A DNA stretch of 64,000 bases from Leptasterias polaris (lineage: Eukaryota; Echinodermata; Asteroidea; Forcipulatida; Asteriidae). Where the stretch lies: NCBI GenBank assembly GCA_037783415.1, contig JAZGTN010000028.1:434001-498000 (forward strand), written 5' to 3'. The translations under genes were made by a program, and so were the position numbers. Below, one piece after another: positions 51,901-63,130 of this stretch. A model generated the notes under the pieces. That model did no database searches. It was not told where the DNA came from and worked only from the letters and a program-made list of their open reading frames with translations. Each line of letters opens with the position of its first letter. The stretch's first letter is position 1.

Positions 51901-54900
51901 ATGACGTCAGGTGTATTGGGTCAATATACAATAATTTATCTGCACTTTAATATAATTAGTTTCTGTTTCATGCAAATATTCGAAACTTTAACTTGCGTAA
52001 CTCCTGCACAGAATTTCCCAATACCGCTATACTCAGCATCATGTGTTCCGATCAACAATTAGTCACTACAACACTTCGGAGCTTGGTGGGTAAGGAATGA
52101 GTTCAAGAGACCGGTTAGATTTTGGAGGGGATAAAAATAAAAATAAAAACTTTGTTGAATTACTACCGATATTAAAATAATAATTATGTTGGTATTACCA
52201 TACAGCTATGATTGATAAGAACGGTGTACGCTCCTCAATGATGTTTTCTCGCGTGGGGGTGGCAAACATTCATACAGGCATGCTACTCGGGTTGGATTCT
52301 TTGATTACTCATAGCAAGTTATTTTTTATAATTTAAGACAGAACGTTTGGTGATTACCGTACTTTTCGTGTTACGTTTCACTGTGATAGTTTACTAACTT
52401 TAAAGTATTCACCTGCACCAATCATCCAGAAAAATATTTTCACCGGAAATATTTTGAAAGTCCCAAGAATTTCAAAAGAATCATTTTGTGGGACCCCTTG
52501 AAATTACCGTTGATTTCTGCGAAGGCAGCACAATGCGGAATAAGAAGTTAACGAAAGCGTGTGTAAAACCCCTGACAAAATATAGCTTCCTAAAAGTTGG
52601 TTTAAATCTATTTATTTGAAATCTTTACAGGATTGGAATTATACTCTCCCAGTTTTGTACTATCCCTTTATACCGAAACCATCGAGGGATCTCAATGACT
52701 AAAACCGCATCCTGGTTTAAAAGAAATTGTCTGCGCCTCCGGGAGGAAATGAATTGATAGTGAAACCCTAAGGGCGTTAAGTTGTGTACTATACTGTTTG
52801 CATTGTTACTTAATTTATGTTCAATGATAATTTCATTTGGAAAGGGACATCCGGTACTTACTAAAGGCATATTTATATATTCCCCTAACAGTCGTTATAA
52901 TTTCATCTTGACTATGCCTACTGTAAAAGTGTGTTGTCATTGTTGCCGGTTGTCTACTGTTTTGTCAAACTCAAAATATTTCAGAATTCTGCAGCTTGTC
53001 TTGTCCATGGTGAAACGTCGCTAACCTTATCTCTCAACCTCTCTATTCACTACATTGGGTCTCGTTGACGCAGCCCATCAACTACAAGATTCTTCATATA
53101 TATTACATAAAATAAGCCTTTTTAGCTTCAGAATACAATATCTCCTACAGCCCCAATGTCTTTCTTCAAGTTACGGTCATCTCGTAATTCTCAATTTGAA
53201 CTCCATGGTTCACGTATACAAACACACTCGATATAGTCAATGTGCTTATACGATTCACGGATCCGGTTTGTGGGGTTCTGCTATTGTTGTTCTATTATAC
53301 ACTTTTCTTAAGTATTTTTCAGAAGGGTTCAAGTTGAACAAAGGACAACGTTGTGGGGGTGTTCCATTGTGTAAAAGACCGTACAAGGACCTGTGAGTAA
53401 GAGCTATTGAGCAAACTTCCTCCAAAACACTGGCCCACCAATACTCACATTTTCCGCCTGAAATAAAGTTGGAAACGAATGTTGAAGACCCAACGAATGC
53501 CGTTGTTTGTTTCGATTGCTGCATTCCGAATAAGCCCACTCGTTTCAAATATCTGAAGTTTTTCGTTTTTCTTACTAAAACATGACTAACGAAAACGATA
53601 AATTTTACAGTTTGATTGCTCCTCGCGGTTGATGGGGAATCCTTTACTCTTGTAATTTTGCATTGGTTTACTTTCAATTTAACCCTATTTATTGTTAATG
53701 TTTTCAAATCGAAACAAATTGGACCATATTTTGTGTAGGCCTACATTATTAACATTTATGTAGCCGGCCTACTGATCTTCAAGTAGGCATGTATTCGGCA
53801 GATCGTATATAATGTACGACCCATCAGCTGTACGGCCAATATATGCCTGTATTTTAAAATAGGGACTTCCCACAAGTGAGAAATGGAGCAACACATAATA
53901 ACATAACCGCATGTTAAAGGCATCATGCCATTGGTTTTGGTTTTGTTTGTTTGTTGGGTTGTTTGTTTGATTTCTTTAAGTTTACAAAATATTTCATTGC
54001 ATCTTTATGCTTATCTTGCATGGTATGTGGAGTCGACAAGCGAACACAGAAAAGAGAACCCGATTCAAGTTTTTTATACGACCATCGTTTTGTGATCTCT
54101 GTGAAACGGGCTTTAGTTTCACTGACTTTGAAACAAATGTCAATAAAGTAAGATTTTTTTTTTTTTTTTTAAACTTTTTAAAGATAGACGGAATGTAGGT
54201 ATACACAAAAACAAAACAAAACATCAACTGCTATAGTGGTAAAGAACTTATGGGATATATAACCAGTAGAACTGCAAATTAGAACTAACAAACATTTCCG
54301 TCGGAGAAGAGGGCAAGTATCAAATAATATTTTCCCTTTCTTAGATGCCACTTTTGTTAGATTTAGTCTCCGTTTTTTCTGGAGGTCGTACTTTAATAAA
54401 GGCATTTTGTTTCTTATCATAAATTCTATTTTATTGAGAAGGTATATACTGTGTATACCTCGGATGTGTTTTCTTATTCGCACATGTGTTCCGGTCCGAA
54501 GATCCGGGGGAAAATGTTCCGTTATTACTGATAAGATAACAGTTTTTTATTCTTAAATTTATACCCCATTTTCAAGGGTTTCGGGGAGGACGATTTCAGA
54601 ATTTATATTCCACTTCATATTCCAGCTTCATTCGCAAAAAATAATAATTAAACAAAATAAAATACAAATGTTGCTAGAAGAAAGAAAAGGGTGAGGTAAA
54701 ACCCCGTGACTTGGTGACGCATGTTGTACAAAATAATACAAAAACATACACTGTCTGCGCCTACGCATGCTATGCATGGGTGAAAAAACCATTGTGAACG
54801 ATGAACAAACAATATTGACAAAAGAACAAAAACAGGCTATAAATAGAAACATGGGACTATTCTCTATGCACCTACCTGCCTAGTCTGTGATTTTCGTCCC

Positions 54901-54983
54901 GCTAGTACTTGCCGCGAAGGAAACGACAGCAAAATAGCTATCACGAAAAAAACATGTATACAACGGAATGTAGTAACGGCCAT
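48661..54983 (-). CDS. TNF-receptor-superfamily-like membrane protein (4 exons)
   Basis: Minus-strand exons are 54983-54876, 51271-50968 (or -50961), 50056-49818 and 48986-48661. The product is about 327 aa: signal peptide, TNFR cysteine-rich repeats (about residues 50-200), a Pro/Ser/Thr-rich stalk, a transmembrane helix and a tail of about 40 aa with no death domain. Typical CRD spacing is visible (CRPCSHCLPGFGVQRLC, CVPCRDGHYS, CLKCRQCGRNQG, CLPCSPCRQPGD). Exon 2 to exon 3 joins in frame only if a weak donor (TC|GTTTGT at 50961) is used or if a small exon was missed. Lack of a death domain suggests a decoy or a TRAF-type receptor, but no clear TRAF motif was identified. Confidence 0.82.
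49060..49795. repeat. 21-bp intronic minisatellite
   Basis: About 35 units of GTCGTGTTTGTGGAGAGGTCC and variants (a GTGAGTAGAGC form alternates every few units, giving a higher-order period of about 100-130 bp). It lies in the intron between TNFR-like exons 3 and 4. It is open in several frames on both strands because the period is a multiple of three. Confidence 0.95.
49818..50056 (-). CDS. TNFR-like exon 3: third cysteine-rich repeat
   Basis: Acceptor TTTAACCCAG|GT, donor TGGAAG|GTGAGT. Reads HEGYFFSPYDRDCLPCSPCR, then CRAAGMNRDMQCWP and an acidic/Ser/Gly stalk. Only the frame needing two bases from the previous exon is open; the other hits a stop. Confidence 0.85.
50440..50660 (+). repeat. 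Two-copy tandem duplication, about 120 bp
   Basis: CGAAGCTTGGCTTCAAAGAC occurs at about 50489 and 50597, with flanking GACTTGAGACTTTGTCC / AACTTGAGACTTTATCC and ATATACCATG shared. It lies in the intron between TNFR-like exons 2 and 3. Confidence 0.85.
50722..50899. mobile_element. Short TAGACCTTT-ended MITE
   Basis: ATAGACCTTTAT and ATAAAGGTCTAAT are inverted ends of a 178-bp non-coding element in a TNFR-like intron. Confidence 0.65.
50968..51271 (-). CDS. TNFR-like exon 2: first two cysteine-rich repeats
   Basis: Acceptor CTTTTCCACTCAG|AG, phase 0. Encodes HCPDDMFDDQ, then CRPCSHCLPGFGVQRLC, CTWTEDTQCVPCRDGHYS, GDCLKCRQCGRNQG and RTCTRSSNTVCSQNC. The best-looking donor (CATG|GTAACT) leaves phase 1, which does not fit exon 3. 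The weak GTTTGT seven bases downstream (exon end 50961) does fit. Confidence 0.88.
51300..51560 (+). mobile_element. Possible LINE 3'-end relic
   Basis: CTAAACACCTTCTTATTTACATCTTC and GTAAAGCGCATTCGGGCC resemble the 3' ends of animal non-LTR elements (short hydrophilic C terminus plus a GCGC-containing tail). The frames are short, so support is weak. It lies in TNFR-like intron 1. Confidence 0.35.
52960..53395 (+). mobile_element. Degenerate LINE reverse-transcriptase relic
   Basis: AATTCTGCAGCTTGTCTTGTC encodes NSAACLV, matching the conserved QNSAARLV-type block. Later TRYSQCAYTIHGSGLW matches the block before LWNSLP. Several frameshifts separate them. It is an old CR1/L2-type fragment in TNFR-like intron 1, antisense to the gene. 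Confidence 0.6.
54876..54983 (-). CDS. TNFR-like exon 1: signal peptide
   Basis: ATG at 54983 opens MAVTTFRCIHVFFVIAILLS, then FPSRQVLA before a likely cleavage, then GRKSQTRQ to donor GGCAG|GTAGGT. It is 36 codons, phase 0, matching exon 2. The 5' UTR and promoter would lie above 54984 but no core motif was recognised. Confidence 0.82.
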
Positions 54984-55454
54984 GTTTTCTTCACCGATGA
55001 GCAATATAAGAAAGGGAAATTCCACTCCGTAGAAATGTCACTGGAAAACAGTCTCTTCCAATTCCACAGACTGCGAACTGCGCAGCGATGTGTGCGTATA
55101 GTGTGGGGGCAGAGTTGACTAAGTTCCCAAGCACTGTTGTTAAGTCGGTTGCATGGTTGCACTAAAAAGTTTCAAACGTACTTTTATGCTCGAATGCTCC
55201 CAATTGTATACTTGGGACGTGGGAGCTAGGTAAACCCCGACCGTAATCTGCAGCTAAAGAGTCATAAAAAATGTTGAATAATCTCCTTTGTTCTGTTCTT
55301 CACCTATTGAATAAAGAACGAGGAGTCAGCTCAAACCGAAACCTCAATCCACAATCGGCGTATTTGTTCGGGTTGGAAAAAAGAACAAAACACTTCCTTT
55401 TTACTAGTACCTAATTAATATTTTCTCAATTGTCGAAATATGTACGAAATGGGG
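54984..55454. other. Presumed upstream flank of the TNFR-like gene
   Basis: No exon recognised. Contains GGGACGTGGGAGC and other GC-richer pieces near 55090-55260 that could be promoter sequence, but no TATA or initiator call is justified. Confidence 0.35.
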
Positions 55455-55566
55455 TACGAAACAGCAACGGCAACGGCAACGGCAGCGGCAGCGGCAGCGG
55501 TGAGCGGCAACGGCAACGGCAGCGGTGAGCGGTGAGCGGCAACGGCAACGGCAGCGGCAGCGGCAG

Positions 55567-55639
<73 letters not shown>

Positions 55640-55714
55640 GGCAGCGACAGCGACAGTGACAGCGACGGCAGCAACAGCAACAGCAACAGCAACAACAACA
55701 ACAACAACAACAGC

Positions 55715-55755
<41 letters not shown>

Positions 55756-55797
55756 AAACAACAACAACAAAAACAACAACAACAACAACAACAACAA

Positions 55798-55889
<92 letters not shown>

Positions 55890-55985
55890 GCATTAACAAC
55901 AACAACAACAACAACAACAAGCAGCAACAGCAACAACAGCAGCAACAACAACAAACGGCAACAAACAGCAACAGCAAAGACATAA
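55455..55985. repeat. Compound microsatellite: (AACGGC)n, (AGCGGC)n, (AAC)n
   Basis: About 530 bp in which GGCAAC/GGCAGC hexamers grade through CGACAG into nearly pure AAC, with sparse A or G interruptions. Because every period is a multiple of three, all three frames stay open on the minus strand and two on the plus strand. The apparent poly-Leu, poly-Val, poly-Asn and poly-Thr products are artefacts. Confidence 0.97.
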
Positions 55986-56168
55986 ACTCACACAGTTTGT
56001 ACTTGATCTAGCGCCCTCTTGTGTGACAACCTACACGTTTTTTGTCTCCATTTATTTTGCATTATACAAGACCGATCAAACAATAGATGAAAGTGATCAA
56101 CAGTGACGGTTACATAAGGAAACTTTCACGACCAATTATTATGTGTAATTGCCGATGTTCCGGTTTAA

Positions 56169-56504
56169 AGGGTGTATACAACATTGGTAATTCTGTCAAA
56201 GACTTGATGTGATCCAACATATATACATGAAATAACAAACTTGTGAAAGTATCAGCTAAATCGGTCTTCGGAGTCATGAGAAAACAGTGAAAAACCCAAT
56301 TATATATTTTCATTGTTTTCAAAAATCGGAATTTATCACCAGTGATAAAGACTAATTGTTTTACTCATTTCCTAAAAACTATAGCATTTTAAGCAAAACT
56401 ATTTCAAGGGATGTTTTCCACCATGACCATTTTTACACCATGTAAGTTATGTGCAAATCTGTGAACATTTATATTTTCAATCTTACCAATGTTGTACACA
56501 CCCT
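56169..56504. mobile_element. TTAA-family MITE
   Basis: Left TTAA at 56165-56168, then AGGGTGTATACAACATTGGTAA; right end TTACCAATGTTGTACACACCCT followed by TCAA (a mutated TTAA). The interior has family text (TATATACATGAAATAACAAAC, AAAACTATAGCATTTTAAGC). Confidence 0.82.
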
Positions 56505-56579
56505 TCAAATTTGTAAACCATTAGATTATATTATTGACCAATTTGAAATACAAAGTTCAAATCAATCAAAAGACGCGGC

Positions 56580-56800
56580 AGGAAGGTGTTTGCTACGGTG
56601 TTCCATATGTGCCACTCCTTCCGTCGCGTTTTCAAATTTTTCCGTCGCGTTTTCAATTTTTTCCGTCGCCTTTTCATTTGGTGCCAGCACCAAATTTGTT
56701 GCCAGCACCAAATTTGTTGCTGGCGAGAAATTAAGTGCCAGCACCAAATTTCTAAAAACATTGTCAACGACCGTCATGGGCCGTCGTTGACAGTGTGAAC
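56580..56800. repeat. Cluster of short direct and inverted repeats
   Basis: Three copies of TTTCCGTCGCGTTTTCAA-like text, three of GTGCCAGCACCAAATTTGT-like text (GTGCCAGCAC is nearly palindromic), and a hairpin GTCAACGACCGTCATGGGCCGTCGTTGAC within 210 bp. Confidence 0.85.
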
Positions 56801-56814
56801 GAAATCGCGAATTC

Positions 56815-57262
56815 TCGAATTTTCATTTGAAAAGTTGTCATCGAAAAATCATAAAACCTTAAGTTTTTTCTTCAAAGATGTCTTCTTTATATCCCAAACC
56901 ATCATGCCTAGGCGCCCCCAATTAATTAACCTACTAATTAACTCAGCCCAATTAATTTAACAATTGCATAAATTAGCACATATGCGAATTTACTATTTAA
57001 CGTCCGGAAGAAACACGCAATTTTCATTTGAAAAGTTGTCATCGAAAAAACATAATATCTTAAATGTTTCTTTACAGTTGTCTTCCTTATATCCCAAACC
57101 ATTATGCCTAGGCGCCCCCATTTAATTAACCCACTTATTAACTCAGCCCAACTAATTAAACAATCGCAAAATATAGCCTGTATGCGAATTGACTGTAACA
57201 AAGTCTATGGTTAAACACGCAACTACCTTATTTTGATTTTTGAAAAGTTGTCATCGAAAAAT
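56815..57262 (+). repeat. About 190-200-bp tandem duplication
   Basis: TTTTCATTTGAAAAGTTGTCATCG starts at about 56819 and 57022 and again, partially, near 57236. The two long units share CCCAAACCATCATGCCTAGG / CCCAAACCATTATGCCTAGG and the TTAATTAAC-rich segment after it. Confidence 0.88.
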
Positions 57263-59952
57263 TATGTGCTGATTTAGGACATGATCTTGATAACAGGAAA
57301 AGATTTTTTTTTCATACTATTTCAATAACTTTTAGGTCAATGTCAGCGTGCTTATAGTGGCTTATTGTAAGATTGTATGAGCTGGTCTATATCACAGGAT
57401 GGGTCAAAACTGTCGTAGATATGAATTGTTGCAGATGTAGTTTTATTTTTGATTTGTTGGTTAACATTGTTTGTTAAGGACATAAGTGGCACTGATTATA
57501 CAACACTCATAATATTAGAATCAGTTAGATCAGTCTATACATCAGCTTAAAAGTCTGAACAAATTAATGACACACCTTCTTTATTGATTTAGTGGTGAAG
57601 AAGCCCTAACCTTAAACAAATTACGATTGGACCATCCCACACTCTAAAACTTCCCGGGTTTGAATTGACCCAGATTCCGAGTCCCAGGTGGACTGACCAT
57701 TTTTCGAGTCAGGCTGACCCAGAAACTGATAAAAAATTTGAATTTTGACCCCAAATCTGCGCCAGTTTGTTTTCAGAGTGTATTTTGGTGCAAGCTCGGT
57801 ACTCAAGATGTACAACGTCGATGTAAAGACATGACAATAAACCCCTTCCCAGCCCCCTGCTCCATGTCTGCCTAATTCGCAGCACCAATGGTTCTTAGCC
57901 TCCCCTACTCCCCACCCCCTCAAACTTTTAACAAAATGTAAAGCCTTGTTTTATTAATATTTTTGAAACATTTATGTGCTTTAAAATATTCAATGGTTAA
58001 ACACCAAGTAGTGATACAATTCCTTTGTGCTTTAAAGTTTCAGCCACTTATTAACTCGTTTTTGTTTCTTGTCTATTTAAAATTCGTAAAAAAAAAATGT
58101 AATTGTATGTTTTACTTTGCAAAAATGATATAGATTTAAAATACATTTTAAGATATCAAAAAACAAATCATCTTGTGTTTGATATTCAACACACGGCGTC
58201 TGTTTGACATCAAGGGAAATCTTTTCGATCGCTCACCACCGAACCACATTTATTATTTATGACGGAGTTCGTGCTCCATACATGATAAGGGGTTAAGTTT
58301 GAATAATTATGGGCCTGTGAGGATCATCAGAAAATACAAAACCGCCGGCAGAGTGTAAGGTAGGAATATGCTTTAGTTGAATGTCTTCGCTACGTCATCT
58401 TCATCATTTTTTTTAAATGTCAGTTTTATATTTGTTTCCTGAAGACCATAGACCAGGAGCCCAGAGGGGTTAACCTAGCTGGGAAGTTAAACAATTTTCA
58501 TGTATAAAGAAATGGTCCAAGTACATACCCATGTAAGGAAATGGAAGTCTGCCGAGCACACTCTGGTGTGTGTGGTCAGGGGGGCCATGAGAAAGGGACT
58601 GCCAAAATGAGCTGGATCAGCTTGAGAGTTAACCTTACGAAATCTATTGGAAAATGTTTGGCAGAGTCCCAGGTATCATGATTGGCCACTGCAAGACATT
58701 ATCGGAACTGAACTGTGAAACTTAAATAAAATGATCGCTCACCGTTTCAAGAAAACATGTATTTAAGCTATTACTTCATCAACGACTGTCTTGCAAGAAA
58801 TGATAGATAATATTATTATTTTAATGAAAGGGATAGGTTTTTGTTGTTGGTGTTGTTCATTAATTGAGATCGTACATAAAATCTCTGCAGAATTGTTGTA
58901 TTTCATGATAAAAACAAACGAGTCATTATGATAATGAGTCAACTGGATGACAGAACATTAATTCATTATACAACCTAACGTTTACTTCTTCAATCCATTC
59001 TGTTATCACATAACAACAACAGATTGTTTTATCATTGACTCCTGGGTCAGGATTTACCCAGATCCGGATCCGTTTGGGGTCTGACTAATTTCTGGGTCAG
59101 TCTAACCCAGAATCAAACTGATCATGAAATGGGTCAAGACGACGTAGATTTCTAGTTCAAATCCCTTTTTGTCACAATCTCCGGGTCAGCTTGACCAAGA
59201 TAGGGGTCATGGGACCCAGAATCCGGGTCAATTCTGTCCATGGAGTTTTTTGTGTGTGTTTTTTTAAATCTAGAAACTTTAATAACGGATCTTATCCTCA
59301 CAAACTAATAGTCTTTCGAATGATTGAGCCACGAATTTTTATATCATGATACGATAATTATGTGTCCTTCGATGGTAATTGTCAACAGGAAAGCAGGAAA
59401 TATGATATAATGCAAGAGTGGTTTACCTTTCTACTCATTAATCAACGTTAACACGGTTGTTCAGGGCCACCACTGCATAATCGCTCTAAACCTATTAAAA
59501 ACTAAATAAAGGGTGGTTGTTCAGTTATATTTTTCATGCAATATTTTTTTGAGTAGATTAACAAACACACCCATGCCGTGTTTTATTTGAAGCAATCCTT
59601 TTGTTTCTGATTTTGTAGCAGATTGCATAAACTAATTATAACCTTTTGAATTATTAATTGGCGACGTGCGTGATTGCACACACTACCGACAAGTATCCGG
59701 ACGGAACCATAGACTGGCCTCAGTCGCTTTAAAATGTTATTATTATTATTATTATTTTTTTTTATAGTATGGCGGCATTTATGTCTTGTCTCATTTTGAT
59801 TTTCATGTTTATCTTCAGTGAAGATCAATAATTAAGCTGCTTAGATACCAATCCCTCCGTTTTGCATGTTTAGTATATAGTAACTTCATGTGTATACCAA
59901 AGTTATACAACTTTCCTAATGTTGTCATTAGTGCTATTTATTTTATCTAGGT
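57263..59952. other. No gene seen; GGGTCA/TGACCC-rich patches
   Basis: About 57655-57725 and 59035-59225 are rich in GGGTCA and its complement (TGACCCAGATTCCGAG, CTGGGTCAGTCTAACCCAGA), enough for several short hairpins. No exon was recognised in the remainder. Confidence 0.45.
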
Positions 59953-60157
59953 CCTACACTGCGAAAACTGGGGTGCTAAATTTGACACAATGGATGTTGT
60001 CACTTGTAGATACAAAAACAGAATCAACATTTACATGATATTGTATTGAAATAACTCAAATTTCTGCCAACACGGTTACATTGATTCTCTCTTGGGTATA
60101 ATGTGTGTGACGGCACCCACGGTGTCAATTTTAACACCAAAGTTTTTGCAGTGTACA
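59953..60157. mobile_element. MITE with ACACTGC ends
   Basis: TACACTGCGAAAACTGGGGTG and the inverted form TAACACCAAAGTTTTTGCAGTGTA bound 205 bp, with inner AATTTGACAC / GTGTCAATTT. TA on both sides could be the target duplication. Confidence 0.78.
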
Positions 60158-60681
60158 TCAGTTTGATTTGTCATTATCTATAATAATGCTGAATCAGTAA
60201 GGAGTGGAAAATAGAACAATGTTATCGATTTCTCTGTTGAATCGATGGATATTGGCGAGCGTCGAGTTCCTGGTAGTCTGGGTTGTTGTGATTGAGTTAT
60301 GCTTCAACCCTTAACCCTTTAATTATTTGATTAATGTATTCGTGTATTTACTGTGTCAGTTTATTGATTGATCGAATAATAGTTAACAATATCCTTGATG
60401 GATGCATCGAATGAGCGAATGATCTATAAAAAAGGGGGGGGGGGATGATTATTATCAACAGATTCATGATTATAGTCAATGTGTTGATTTTTAGGCCGGC
60501 CTGTTAGTATTATTGGTTGACCCATTCGTCGATCGATTGATTTTTATTGTTTTTATGGGGTTTTTTTTTTTTTTTTTTTTTTCGCTGAATAGCCGATTTA
60601 TTGATCGATTGCATGATCAATTCATTGTGATTATTTTACAGTCATGGTTTGACCATGGGGCTCCATGGTTTGATGGAGACC
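60158..60681. other. No gene seen; homopolymer runs
   Basis: Contains a G9 run near 60437 and a T run of about 23 near 60560, with GATCGAT-rich text around them. Confidence 0.45.
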
Positions 60682-60877
60682 GGGGTCCCATTTCATAGAG
60701 CTGCTTAAGCAGAAAATATTGCTAAACAATTGTCTGCTAAGCAGAAATGAGCAGGATACCGGGTCACAAAATGTACTTGTGACATGGCAGTTTGGCTGGA
60801 CACCTTATTCTGGTAAGCATATTTTTGTTGTGCTTAGCAACTTTTTGTGCTTAAGCAGCTCTATGAAATTGGGCCCA
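60682..60877. mobile_element. MITE with TTCATAGAGCTGCTTAAGCA ends
   Basis: GGGTCCCATTTCATAGAGCT and AGCTCTATGAAATTGGGCCC bound about 196 bp rich in GCTTA/TAAGC palindromes. Related elements follow at 60878-61820 and 61822-62021. Confidence 0.85.
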
Positions 60878-61820
60878 GGGTCCCATTTTATAGAGCTGCT
60901 TAAAAGCAGATTTTGTGCTTACTGCGTTGAGTTTCCATTTCATAACGCTGCTAACCATAGGCACACGGAAAAGGCATGCTAACCTTCCAATGCATACTGT
61001 ATGAAAAGGCATGCTAACCTTCCAATGCATACTGTATGAAAAGGCATGCTAACCTTCCAATGCATACTGTATGAAAAGGCATGCTAACCTTCCAATGCAT
61101 ACTGTATGAAAAGGCATGCTAACCTTCCAATGCATACTGTATGAAAAGGCATGCTAACCTTCCAATGCATACTGTATGAAAAGGCATGCTAACCTTCCAA
61201 TGCATACTGTATGAAAAGGCATGCTAACCTTCCAATGCATACTGTATGAAAAGGCATGCTAACCTTCCAATGCATACTGTATGAAAAGGCATGCTAACCT
61301 TCCAATGCATACTGTATGAAAAGGCATGCTAACCTTCCAATGCATACTGTATGAAAAGGCATGCTAACCTTCCAATGCATACTGTATGAAAAGGCATGCT
61401 AACCTTCCAATGCATACTGTATGAAAAGGCATGCTAACCTTCCAATGCATACTGTATGAAAAGGCATGCTAACCTTCCAATGCATACTGTATGAAAAGGC
61501 ATGCTAACCTTCCAATGCATACTGTATGAAAAGGCATGCTAACCTTCCAATGCATACTGTATGAAAAGGCATGCTAACCTTCCAATGCATACTGTATGAA
61601 AAGGCATGCTAACCTTCCAATGCATACTGTATGAAAAGGCATGCTAACCTTCCGGCTTACTGTATGAAAATGAATGACATAACAATGCAAATCCATGGCG
61701 AACGCGCAAGCTGGCTGCCTAATTATTTTGCTAACCTGTGAAATAGGCTTACAATTTAGCAAATATTTCTGCTATAGTTAGCACGAAAATTTGCTTACCA
61801 TTAAGCAGCGCTATGAAGTT
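60878..61820. mobile_element. Related MITE expanded by an internal tandem array
   Basis: Starts GGTCCCATTTTATAGAGCTG, with a second inner end TTCCATTTCATAACGCTGCT, and finishes TTAAGCAGCGCTATGAAGTT GGCCC. Most of its length is the 35-bp array at 60969-61670. Confidence 0.75.
60969..61670 (+). repeat. 35-bp tandem array, about 19-20 copies
   Basis: Period exactly 35 (AAAAGGCATGCTAACCTTCC plus AATGCATACTGTATG). Units are essentially identical until the last, which changes to TTCCGGCTTACTGTATG. The unit holds GCATGC and ATGCAT palindromes. Near-perfect identity implies recent expansion. Confidence 0.97.
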
Positions 61821-61821
61821 G

Positions 61822-62021
61822 GCCCAATTTAATAGAGCTGCTTTCAAAAGCAGAACAAGTAGCTAAGCACAACAAAAGTATGCTTACCAGAATAGGGTTA
61901 CCGGTCAAAATGCTATGTCACATGTAGCATTTTGACTGGTATCCTGCTTATTTTTGCTTAGCAGGGAATATTTAATATAAGCACTATTTCTTGCTGGAGC
62001 AGCTCTATGGAATTGGGCCCT
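61822..62021. mobile_element. Third MITE of the TAGAGCTGCTT family
   Basis: GGCCCAATTTAATAGAGCTGC at about 61821 and GCAGCTCTATGGAATTGGGCCC at the right end. An inner hairpin GTCAAAATGCTATGTCAC ATGTAGCATTTTGAC is nearly perfect. Confidence 0.85.
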
Positions 62022-62291
62022 GATAGTGTTTGCTAGTCCATTAACAACCATGTAACTCAGACAAGAGAAACAAACATGCATGATGAAACAATGTGTTTAC
62101 ATGCCCTTAACCACCTAAACAAGCCAGACAAAAGGAAACAGCAAAGAGTTTACTCAGTGTGTTTACTTGTTTCTTTATCACCTATGGGCTTTTTCTTCAG
62201 CAGGTGCAAAATATAAACATGGTTACATTCATGCAAAGTGCCAAGCAGAAATAACTCCTTGGGAAATTTAGCTACCTCAGGCTTTAGTTTG
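62022..62291. other. No feature recognised
   Basis: No exon or terminal repeat identified. Confidence 0.35.
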
Positions 62292-63130
62292 GGAGTAGAG
62301 TTCAATTCAATTCAATTCAAATCTTTATTGTCCTCTCTTTAAAATGATAATGATGGAAAATTTACATCAAACATTATTTAAAGCTCCAGAACAGGACAGT
62401 AAAAAATCTTAAACAAAGAAATATAGAAAAAGGAGCTAAGACAACAACGATATTTTAATCATGAAATCAAGATAACCCTTGGGTGAGCGAACTGTGCATT
62501 CATAAGGTGGCGGTGAGGTTGAAATTCCCCCCAAACTTTCTGAGAAATATTGCTGGGAATTGGCTTTGTAGTGTGAAAAGGGATTAATATAGTATATAAT
62601 TCGTGTCTTTATTTGGAACAACAACAAAAAGACATGTAAAACAAAGCCTAGGACATTAGAATCACAATCACAGAATTCGAAAAATAACGAATATCAAAGT
62701 GAGAAGACAATAAGGCAAGGCAAAATAGAACAAAACCATTACAGAAGAAAAGAAAACTATAAACAATACATTAAACGCACTTAAATCGAAATGGTAATGC
62801 GATAAATCGGTAAACGTGGTGGGAACGGGGATTAATTATCCACTCTGTCGATCCAGACTGTTGTGTATTTAGAATAGAAAATTACAAAAGATGATACCAG
62901 AGCTATTTTGGAGAGGCGAGTGATAGATTTGTTGAATTCTTTTTTGGACTGGGTGTGGAACAGAGATTTGAAGAGCTTCACTAATTTGTTGGAGGACCAA
63001 AAATTTGCTGTAAATCTCAGATTTAAGGGGGAAAAGGATGTCAATATAATGTAGCCTGTGGTTCTTGACTCCCAACTTACCTTTACACTTATACACTGTA
63101 AATAATACTGATATCTTCATAATACTTTTG
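62292..63130 (-). mobile_element. Probable retroposon 3' end, minus strand
   Basis: On the minus strand, AATAAAGATTTGAATTGAATTGAA (about 62296-62325) joins a polyadenylation-type signal to a (TTGAA)n tail, typical of non-LTR 3' ends. Upstream frames on that strand are short and not recognisable, so the extent to 63130 is a guess. Confidence 0.45.

Noticed and set aside
53255..53707. 150-codon minus-strand frame
   Set aside because: It is antisense to a recognisable LINE relic (NSAACLV ... TRYSQCAYTIHGSGLW on the plus strand) within an intron, with no domain or splice support.
55415..56011. Poly-Leu, poly-Val, poly-Asn and poly-Thr reading frames of up to 185 codons
   Set aside because: Pure by-product of an AAC/GGC microsatellite; no splice or start context supports a gene.
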